DNA of 40,986 nt. It comes from Deltaproteobacteria bacterium (GTDB lineage Bacteria > Myxococcota_A > UBA796 > UBA2385). The notes beneath the pieces are model-generated. The model made no database searches, had not been told where the DNA came from, and saw only the letters and a list, made by a program, of their open reading frames with translations. Both the position numbers and the translations under genes were made by a program. The stretch spans positions 1 to 40,986 of the forward strand of contig JAEUKK010000069.1 in NCBI GenBank assembly GCA_016792625.1. Reading direction: 5' to 3'. Positions 34,883 to 40,986 of the stretch are shown one piece after another. How positions within the stretch are numbered: the stretch's first letter is position 1; each line of letters starts with the position of its first letter.

Positions 34883-35983
34883 TCAGCTGCTGAGGTCGAA
34901 GGCCTCCAGCGCGCGGTACACCGCGAGGTCGCGGGCCGGACCGGCATCGCGGTGCAGGGGTTGGATGCGCAGCAGCGCGCAGCCCCCCGCCAACATCACC
35001 TCACCCCACCCGGTCGTGCGCGACTTGAGCCCGCCCGGCAGAGGTCGCCAGACGGTGGGGGAGGCCGAGGGTACCGGCGCACCACGCGGCTGGGGCAGGG
35101 CCTCGGGCGCCCGGTCGAGGGCCTTCGATGCCTGTTCAGCATCGCCGAAGATCGCGAGCTCGACGCGCACCGCGGCGTTTTCGGCCTGGGCCTCCGAAGG
35201 CGAGAGGAGCGCGCCATCCTCGCCCGGCCCGAAGATCGCCGCCCCCCGCCGCAGCAGCCCATCGGCGAACGCAGACCCGGCCGACAGGTCGCCGGTGCGC
35301 CCGCTGAAGATCCTCCGCCAAGTCGCCAGCGTGGTCGAAAGTTCGACCGTCGCCGGGGTGAGCAGAGCGGTCAACTCATCGTCATGCAGAGGAGGGGCGG
35401 CCACCCACTCGATGCAGCTGTACAGTTCTCTGTCCTGGGTGTGCACCGGCTGGCAGCTCGCATCAAAGGCCGCGGCCGAGTACCCACGGGCGTCAGGCGC
35501 GCGCAGCGCCGCCCAGGGGCTCGGCCCGAGGGTGGTGTCGACCCAACAGCAAGAACCGTCAGCCGAAGGCACGTCGGCGACGATGAAGTGGTAGTCCCAT
35601 GGTTCTGTCGACCCGGCCGGCGGGCAGCCCATCGGGCGCTGGTCCGCGCGGGGGGTGAGTTGGCCGCCGCCGCAGGGCTGAACCATGATCCCGCGCGCCG
35701 AACCGCCCAGCGCCTCGATCAACGCGAAGCAGAGCGCGGCGAGGTCGCTACAGTTCACCCGGGAGCCTGTTTGGCCCATGGCCTTCCAAACGCACGGAAG
35801 GCGCAAGGTTCCAGATTTCACCCACTGCGAAGCCCCACCCGAGTACACAAGCACCGGGTCGCGACACGCGGGGCCTGCGCAGCCCAGCGCTCGTACGCGG
35901 TCGACTACGTCCGACGGCCGACAGAGGCAGAGGGCGGCCGCGAGCGCCGCCACATCCGGCGACGAGCGAGTCGAGACGACCAT
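34883..35983 (-). CDS. Transglutaminase/cysteine-peptidase-like protein
   Basis: A 366-residue protein with a probable transglutaminase-fold triad. Cys78 lies in Arg-Val-Asn-Cys-Ser-Asp-Leu-Ala-Ala-Leu at the start of a helix. His132 lies in Trp-Asp-Tyr-His-Phe-Ile-Val, and Asp149 in Cys-Trp-Val-Asp-Thr-Thr-Leu-Gly-Pro. Order and spacing (Cys, His, Asp, each beginning a typical element) match the superfamily of peptidases, transglutaminases and amidases. Residues 1-40 contain a short hydrophobic patch but no clear signal. The C-terminal half (about 200-366) is unassigned. The ATG at 35983 overlaps the upstream stop (TGATG), so translation is coupled. Activity is predicted from motifs only. 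Confidence 0.6.
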   Translation of the reverse strand: MVVSTRSSPDVAALAAALCLCRPSDVVDRVRALGCAGPACRDPVLVYSGGASQWVKSGTLRLPCVWKAMGQTGSRVNCSDLAALCFALIEALGGSARGIMVQPCGGGQLTPRADQRPMGCPPAGSTEPWDYHFIVADVPSADGSCCWVDTTLGPSPWAALRAPDARGYSAAAFDASCQPVHTQDRELYSCIEWVAAPPLHDDELTALLTPATVELSTTLATWRRIFSGRTGDLSAGSAFADGLLRRGAAIFGPGEDGALLSPSEAQAENAAVRVELAIFGDAEQASKALDRAPEALPQPRGAPVPSASPTVWRPLPGGLKSRTTGWGEVMLAGGCALLRIQPLHRDAGPARDLAVYRALEAFDLSS

Positions 35984-36702
35984 CACTGCCCCAACAAGAC
36001 CTCTGCAGCGAACTCAACCTGCGGGCCGAAGTTGTCGGGGCTCTGCTCGGTGGGAATCTGGACCGACACTGGGTCCTGCCCGCCGTTCGATACGGTCAGC
36101 TCCCCCACGTAGCCGCTATACCCAACCACACCAATGAGCAGCTTGAAGCCTCCCTTGTCCACCGGTGCGATGGGGCCGGCATTACAAGAAGGGGTGTAGC
36201 GCACCTCCCCGTCGATCTGGCGCACGTCCAATCCATTCACCGGATCGGTAGTCGGGACCTTATAGAACACCCACAGCTTGGCCCCCTTCGCGGTATGCAC
36301 CAGCAGCGCTTTCTGTCTGTTCACCCAATTGGGCTTGGGAGAGACCGAGCCGGCGAAGGTGGTATCGACCCGCACCGCGCCCTCCTTCGCGCCCGCGCAA
36401 TAGATGGTCACAGCAGAAACAGTCGCCGGCACCAAGACACAGTCATTTCCACCGTTTTCGACGCGCACCGCAACATAGTGAGCCTGGCCCTCCTTTGGGA
36501 GCCCCACCTCCCGCAATAGCACTTTATCGCCACTACCAATGGTCAGGGTGCGCCGATTGTCGCCGTTGGCTTCGCTCAACTCGACCGCCCCCAACGCAAA
36601 CCGATGCGCCAGCGGAGGCCCCCCAACCACCGCAGCCGCGCCCGCATCCTGCGCCGGACCGCACCCTGCACCCTCTTGCTCTTCCGCCTTCAGCCCTGAC
36701 AT
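35983..36702 (-). CDS. Hypothetical beta-rich protein, first gene of kinase-FGE unit
   Basis: A 239-residue protein. Residues 1-25 are acidic and Gly/Ala-rich with a cysteine but no hydrophobic core for a signal peptide. From about 40 on, alternating hydrophobic residues suggest beta strands (Thr-Leu-Thr-Ile-Gly-Ser-Gly-Asp-Lys-Val-Leu-Leu, Tyr-Val-Ala-Val-Arg-Val-Glu-Asn-Gly-Gly-Asn-Asp), similar to immunoglobulin-like sandwich proteins; two such modules may be present. Codon use is less GC-biased than its neighbours. The ATG at 36702 follows GGGAGGGGAG. Coupled to the transglutaminase-like gene. Divergent from the other kinase-FGE gene with a 63-bp shared promoter region. No family named. 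Confidence 0.7.
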   Translation of the reverse strand: MSGLKAEEQEGAGCGPAQDAGAAAVVGGPPLAHRFALGAVELSEANGDNRRTLTIGSGDKVLLREVGLPKEGQAHYVAVRVENGGNDCVLVPATVSAVTIYCAGAKEGAVRVDTTFAGSVSPKPNWVNRQKALLVHTAKGAKLWVFYKVPTTDPVNGLDVRQIDGEVRYTPSCNAGPIAPVDKGGFKLLIGVVGYSGYVGELTVSNGGQDPVSVQIPTEQSPDNFGPQVEFAAEVLLGQ

Positions 36703-36765
36703 CGCTCCCCTCCCCGCCCCGAGCATCGGCGCGCCTGCCGGAGTAGTGCACGCGCGGAGGTCTCG

Positions 36766-39315
36766 GTGCCCGCTCCCCGCGATCCATCGGTCAACGTCTC
36801 GTCAGGGGCCGACCCTGCCCCGGCCGGGGCGCCCGACCAGACCTTTGACCTGCTGTCCGCAGGGGCCGAGGGGGTGGGGACAGCCCCCGACGCCCCGCAA
36901 CCGGCGACCGGCGACGCGCACTCCGACACCTTCGCGCCCTGGGACGAGGCGGGCGCCTCGGCCGAAGAGACCACCGCGCCCACCAGCACCTTCGCGCCGC
37001 GGGCGCCGACGCCGGCCCGGCCCTACCCGCTCGCGCCGACCGAGGGCCTGCCCCCAGCGGCCGACGCCGCGGGGCCGGCCCGCACAGCACCCGAGCCGGG
37101 CGAGCTCTTCGCCGGTCGATACCGCCTCGGCGCGCTCCTCGGCCAGGGCGGCATGGGGGCGGTCTTTCTCGCCGAAGACGACGTCCTGCAGCGCCCCGTG
37201 GCGGTCAAGCGCCTGCGCGACCCCATCCACGACCCCGCTCGCCGCGCGGCCTTCTTGCACGAGGCGCGGGTCACCGCCCAGCTCGAGCACCCCCACATCG
37301 TGCCGGTGCACGACGCCGGTTTTGACGAGAGCGGCGCGCCCTGGCTGGTGATGAAGCGGGTCGAGGGTCAGAGCCTGCACGAGAAGATGGGCAGCGCGCC
37401 CACGCCGGCCCTCGCCCCGCTGAGCGCGCGCCTGCGCGTCGGCCGGGCCGTCGCCCTGGCCCTCCAGTATGCCCACGCCCGCGGCTTGCTGCACCGCGAC
37501 ATCAAGCCCCACAACATCATGCTGGGGCGCTTTGACGAGGTGCTGCTGCTCGACTGGGGGCTGGCCACGACCGTCGGCGCCACCCAGGCCGGCCTCGCCG
37601 GCAGCCCCGGCTACATCGCGCCCGAGCTGCTCAGCGGCGCGCCGCCCAGCGCGCGGTCCGATCTGTGGGCGCTCGGCGTGGTCTGGGCCGAGCTGGCCCT
37701 CTGGCGGCCCATGTTCGAAGGCGACTCCGCGGCTGTGCGGCTGCGGGCGCCGCTGCGGGGCCCGCCGGCGGCGCTGATGGCGGCCGAGGGCCTCGGGCCG
37801 CTCCAGTCCCTGCTGTTGGCGATGACGGCGAGCCGACCGGCCGACCGGCCCGCGAGCATCGCCGACGTGATTGACGCGCTTGACACTATCCTCGACGGTC
37901 GCCAACGCATCGCCCGGGCCGAGGCCTGGCTGACCCGCGCGAGCGAAGCCCAAACCCGCGCGCGCACCGCCTGGGGCCGCGGCGCGGCGGCGGCGGCGGC
38001 GGCCGAGGCCGCGCGGGCCCAGACCCCGACCTGGGCCCCGCTGGAGGAAAAAGAGGCCCTGCTGGTCGCCGAAGAAGACGAAGCCGCCGCCCGCGGCGAG
38101 GCCGAGCGCGCCGAAGAAGAGGCGATCGCCGCGGCCGAGGCGGCCCAAGCCGAGGCCCCCGACCACCCGCCGGCGCGGGCGGCGCTCTCGGCCCTGCTGC
38201 TCGACCGCCTGCAGCGCGCGGCGACGGTGGGTGATGCCGGGGCCGCCGGGCACCACGAGCGCCGCCTGCGCGCGCTCGGCGTGCCCGGTTTTGTGGCGCA
38301 GCTCGAGCGCGCCGCGCAGCTCGACCTCACCCCGCTGCCGGCGGGCGCGGGGGTCGAGCTCCGGCCGATCATCGAGGCCCACGCCCGCTGGGCGCTCGGC
38401 CCCCCGCGAACCCTGCGCGCCCTCGGGGCGACCGGCCCCGACGAGGTCGAGCTCAACCCGGGTGCCTGGCACCTGCGCTGGTTCGATGGCGCGGGCCGAT
38501 CTGCGGCGACGACCCTGCGGATCGGCCGGGGCGAGCGGTGGACCACCGCGCACCCGACCCCGCTCATCGAGGCGCCCAGGGGCTGGGCCTACGTGCCCGC
38601 GGGGCCCGCGCAGCTCGGCGGCGACCCCAACCTGCGCACCCAGCTCGCGGCCGAGCGCCGAGATCTGCCCGGCTTCCTCATCCGCAAGCTGCCGGTGACA
38701 ATGGCCGAGTACCGCCGCTTCTTGCTCGAGCTGGCCGCGGTCGACCCGACCGCGGCAGACCGGCGGCGCCCCCGCCTGCAGACCTCGGGGGTGAGCGTGG
38801 CGACCTATCTCTGGCCCCCATACAACGTTGCCGACCCGTGGCCGCTGCCTTTCACCGACGGTGAGGGTGACTGCTACACGCCCGACCTGCCGGTGTTCGG
38901 GGTCGACTGGTCCGACGCCCTGGCCTGCTGCCAGTGGATGGGGGGCCGCCTGCCCACCGAACCCGAGTGGGAGAAGGCGGGTCGCGGCGGCGATGGGCGC
39001 CACTTCCCCTGGGGCAACCGCTTCGACGCGAGCCTGTGTCTGATGGCCGAGAGCGCCCCCGGCAAGCTGCTCCCACGCGACGTGGGGGCGATGGCCGGCG
39101 ACCAGAGCCCCTATGGGGTGCACGACCTCGCGGGCGGCTGCCGCGACTGGTGCGCCGAGCTCAGCTTCGACGAGCGGCGGGGCGAGCGCCCGGTCCGCGG
39201 CGGCTGTTGGACCGGCACCTCTCGCCTTTGCCGCTTGGCCAACCGTTTTGGCTTCGGCGTGGGCACCTGCAGCGTGAACGTCGGCTTCCGCCCCGCCCGC
39301 GACCTGCCCAGCTGA
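36766..39315 (+). CDS. Ser/Thr protein kinase fused to FGE-like (sulfatase-modifying factor) domain
   Basis: An 849-residue protein. Residues 1-115 are a Pro/Ala/Thr-rich linker. The kinase (about 118-375) has [15 protein letters not shown] with Lys148, His-Arg-Asp-Ile-Lys-Pro-His-Asn with Asp245, Asp-Trp-Gly at 263-265 in place of DFG, and Gly-Ser-Pro-Gly-Tyr-Ile-Ala-Pro-Glu. Residues 380-500 are an Ala/Glu-rich coiled coil. The FGE-like domain (about 605-845) shows [34 protein letters not shown] and Arg-Gly-Gly-Cys-Trp. The GTG start at 36766 has GGAGG five bases upstream. Same architecture as the divergent kinase at 32229-34622. Confidence 0.93.
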   Translation: MPAPRDPSVNVSSGADPAPAGAPDQTFDLLSAGAEGVGTAPDAPQPATGDAHSDTFAPWDEAGASAEETTAPTSTFAPRAPTPARPYPLAPTEGLPPAADAAGPARTAPEPGELFAGRYRLGALLGQGGMGAVFLAEDDVLQRPVAVKRLRDPIHDPARRAAFLHEARVTAQLEHPHIVPVHDAGFDESGAPWLVMKRVEGQSLHEKMGSAPTPALAPLSARLRVGRAVALALQYAHARGLLHRDIKPHNIMLGRFDEVLLLDWGLATTVGATQAGLAGSPGYIAPELLSGAPPSARSDLWALGVVWAELALWRPMFEGDSAAVRLRAPLRGPPAALMAAEGLGPLQSLLLAMTASRPADRPASIADVIDALDTILDGRQRIARAEAWLTRASEAQTRARTAWGRGAAAAAAAEAARAQTPTWAPLEEKEALLVAEEDEAAARGEAERAEEEAIAAAEAAQAEAPDHPPARAALSALLLDRLQRAATVGDAGAAGHHERRLRALGVPGFVAQLERAAQLDLTPLPAGAGVELRPIIEAHARWALGPPRTLRALGATGPDEVELNPGAWHLRWFDGAGRSAATTLRIGRGERWTTAHPTPLIEAPRGWAYVPAGPAQLGGDPNLRTQLAAERRDLPGFLIRKLPVTMAEYRRFLLELAAVDPTAADRRRPRLQTSGVSVATYLWPPYNVADPWPLPFTDGEGDCYTPDLPVFGVDWSDALACCQWMGGRLPTEPEWEKAGRGGDGRHFPWGNRFDASLCLMAESAPGKLLPRDVGAMAGDQSPYGVHDLAGGCRDWCAELSFDERRGERPVRGGCWTGTSRLCRLANRFGFGVGTCSVNVGFRPARDLPS

Positions 39316-39394
39316 GCTGCGGCGCCGCCCCGCCCAAGACCACCCGCGACCCACCCCAAAATACGCTAAGCCGGCGGCATCCCCGAGGTGCCCC

Positions 39395-40789
39395 ATGCCC
39401 CAGCCGACCGACCCCACCACCCCGCCGCCCGCCGACCGCGCCCCGCCCTGGGCCGTGCGCGGGGGTGTCGGCCGCGGGCCTTACCTCGCCTGGGGCTTTG
39501 GCCTGATGGCACTAAAGTACGCCGTCGACGCTGCTCTGGTGTACGCCACGACCGGCGGCGCGCTCTCGCCCCTGCGCTACCTCTCGCCCATCTTGAGCTG
39601 GCGGCTCGAGGTGCTGGCCGGCGCGCCCGACTGGGTCGTGTGGGTGATGGCGCTCTGGTCGCTGCCCTTCGCCTGGGTCGGCGCGGCCATGTCGGCCCGC
39701 CGGGCCCGCGACGCGGGGCTGCCCGCGCTGGTCGGCCTCGGGTTTTTTGTGCCCTTCGCCAACCTGCTGCTCATCACGGCGCTGGCCGCGCTGCCCCCGC
39801 GGCCGCCGCGGGCCGTGGCCAGCCCGAGCTTAGACCGGGCGGCGCGCTCGGCCCTGCTGGCGGTCGGGCTCGGGGCGGGCCTCAGCCTGGGCATGGTCGC
39901 GCTGAGCACCCTGCTCGCTGGGGCCTATGGCGCGGCGCTCTTCGTCGGCTGCCCGGCCTTGATGGGGGCGGTGGCGGGCTATGCGTTCAACCATCAGGCG
40001 CCGCGGGGGGTGCTCCCCACCCTGGGGGTCAGCCTGCTGACCACGGCGGCGGCCCTGTCGATGGTGCTGCTCTTCGCCCTTGACGGGCTCATCTGCATCT
40101 CGATGGCCGCGCCGCTCTTCGCGCTCTTGTCGGCCGGCGGGTCGCTGCTTGGGCGGGCGCTGGCCGAGGCGGGCCCGGGCGGCGCGCGGGCGGGCCTGGG
40201 CGCGCCGATGTTGGCCTGGCCCCTGTTGCTGGCCGCCGAGCCCGCGCCGGGGCCGGCGCTGGTGCACGCCGTGGCGACCACGGTCGAGGTCGACGCCCCG
40301 CCCGAGGCCGTGTGGCAGGTGGTCATCGCCTTCCCTGAGATCCCGCCAGAGCAGCTCCCAGCGTGGTATTTTCAGCTCGGGGTGGCCTGGCCGCAGCGGG
40401 CCCGCATCGAGGGCGAGGGCGTCGGCGCGGTGCGCCACTGCGAGTTCTCCACCGGGGCCTTCGTCGAGCCGGTCACCGTGTGGGAGCCTGGGCGTCGCCT
40501 AGCCTTCGACGTGGTCGAGAACCCCCCGACCATGGACGAGCTGAGCCCCTGGGGCGCAGTGGCCGCCCCGCACCTCGCCCAGCACATCTTGTCGAGCCAG
40601 CGCGGCGAGTTCTTGCTCGAGCCCCTGCCCGGCGGCCGCACGCGCCTCACCGGCACCACCTGGTACACCTTCGACATGGCGCCGACGGCCTACTGGACGC
40701 TGTGGTCCGACGCCATCCTCCACGCGGTGCACCGGCGCGTGCTCGAGCACGTCGCGCGGGTGGCCGAGGGCGGCGCGGCCGGGGCCTGA
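39395..40789 (+). CDS. Membrane protein with C-terminal SRPBCC (polyketide cyclase-like) domain
   Basis: A 464-residue protein. The N-terminal 290 residues carry about seven hydrophobic helices; the first part, with [11 protein letters not shown], resembles DUF805-type membrane domains. The C-terminal 165 residues match the SRPBCC lipid-binding fold: [32 protein letters not shown], and [10 protein letters not shown] followed by the long C-terminal helix. A hydrophobic ligand near the membrane is plausible. GAGGTG with a C-rich spacer precedes the ATG. It lies 79 bp downstream of the kinase-FGE gene and may be co-transcribed. Confidence 0.85.
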   Translation: MPQPTDPTTPPPADRAPPWAVRGGVGRGPYLAWGFGLMALKYAVDAALVYATTGGALSPLRYLSPILSWRLEVLAGAPDWVVWVMALWSLPFAWVGAAMSARRARDAGLPALVGLGFFVPFANLLLITALAALPPRPPRAVASPSLDRAARSALLAVGLGAGLSLGMVALSTLLAGAYGAALFVGCPALMGAVAGYAFNHQAPRGVLPTLGVSLLTTAAALSMVLLFALDGLICISMAAPLFALLSAGGSLLGRALAEAGPGGARAGLGAPMLAWPLLLAAEPAPGPALVHAVATTVEVDAPPEAVWQVVIAFPEIPPEQLPAWYFQLGVAWPQRARIEGEGVGAVRHCEFSTGAFVEPVTVWEPGRRLAFDVVENPPTMDELSPWGAVAAPHLAQHILSSQRGEFLLEPLPGGRTRLTGTTWYTFDMAPTAYWTLWSDAILHAVHRRVLEHVARVAEGGAAGA

Positions 40790-40841
40790 GAGTTAGGCCC
40801 GGGACAGACTGCAGCACGTTATTCTCGGAGCTTCACCGAGG

Positions 40842-40977
40842 GGCGCCTTCGGCCCCCCGCCTGGGCGTCGCCGGGGCCCCGGTCGCCGCTCCGCCTGCGG
40901 CGGGATCGGCGACCGCCCGGCTCGGACGGCTGCGCCGACCGCGGCTGCGCCGCGCCCCGCGGTCGGCCGGGCGCGGT
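40842..40977. repeat. 137-bp structured intergenic repeat, copy 2
   Basis: Partner of 25231-25367, in the same orientation and again shortly after a plus-strand gene's stop codon. The 11-bp stem is at 40934-40944 with 40957-40967. A short ctcgg/ccgag hairpin (40824-40840) precedes it. Sequence after about 40976 differs from copy 1. The 197-bp end of the window shows no gene. Confidence 0.9.
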
Positions 40978-40986
40978 CGGCCGACC

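Noticed and set aside
32460..35594. A 1044-codon open frame on the plus strand
   Set aside because: It covers two well-supported minus-strand genes (kinase-FGE and transglutaminase-like) and reads as low-complexity Arg/Gly/Ala.
32229..39315. Diversity-generating retroelement with FGE-like variable proteins
   Set aside because: FGE-like domains are typical retroelement targets, but I see no reverse transcriptase gene and no template repeat matching the 3' ends of either kinase-FGE gene in this window.
36802..39420. An 872-codon open frame on the minus strand
   Set aside because: It is antisense to the kinase-FGE gene, which has all kinase and FGE motifs. Its composition is Arg/Gly/Ala/Val-rich without motifs.

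Overview
The window is about 41 kb of very GC-rich DNA (third codon positions almost all G or C) from a bacterium whose gene content points to the Myxococcota / former Deltaproteobacteria. The clues are an AgmX/PglI-like C-terminal domain protein, Ser/Thr kinases fused to sulfatase-modifying-factor (FGE-like) domains, many alanine- and proline-rich exported proteins, and reductive pyrimidine catabolism. This lineage call is inference; the window holds no rRNA, tRNA or marker gene.

Layout. 1-3.0 kb: a minus-strand cluster of small exported or membrane proteins of unknown function, including two paralogues (736-1284, 2495-3019), a gene apparently frameshifted in a 9-base C tract (1664-2123), duplicated upstream elements and a 15-bp tandem array at the left edge. 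3.4-6.8 kb: small family proteins (DUF1272, dihydrofolate-reductase-like RibD-C, DUF1428), an AgmX-like protein bracketed by 50-bp direct repeats, a 43-bp tandem array, and a helical hypothetical. 6.9-16.1 kb: two separate DUF262 loci, one coupled to a HipA-like kinase (minus strand) and one forming a tight operon with a DUF3696-type ATPase and a TOPRIM-like protein (plus strand). They lie either side of a TAXI-type solute-binding protein and an exported protein. This is the best candidate for an undescribed conflict or defence system.

16.4-25.2 kb: a plus-strand pyrimidine catabolism cluster: PreT-PreA (dihydropyrimidine dehydrogenase), dihydropyrimidinase, NCS1 permease, CoA-acylating (methyl)malonate-semialdehyde dehydrogenase and a class III aminotransferase. 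Together they would take up uracil or thymine, reduce and open the ring, transaminate the resulting beta-amino acid and oxidise the semialdehyde to an acyl-CoA. The beta-ureidopropionase step is not encoded here. 25.4-27.0 kb: small minus-strand genes (membrane protein, VOC protein, AraC regulator, lipoprotein). 27.2-31.2 kb: a two-gene minus-strand unit of unrecognised proteins; the upstream gene has clearly less GC-biased codon use and looks transferred.

31.5-40.8 kb: a secreted hypothetical, then two kinase-FGE fusion proteins in divergent units. One unit also carries a transglutaminase/cysteine-peptidase-like protein and an unknown protein; the other is followed by a membrane protein with a SRPBCC domain. 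A structured intergenic repeat of about 137 bp occurs at 25231-25367 and again at the right edge (40842-40977).
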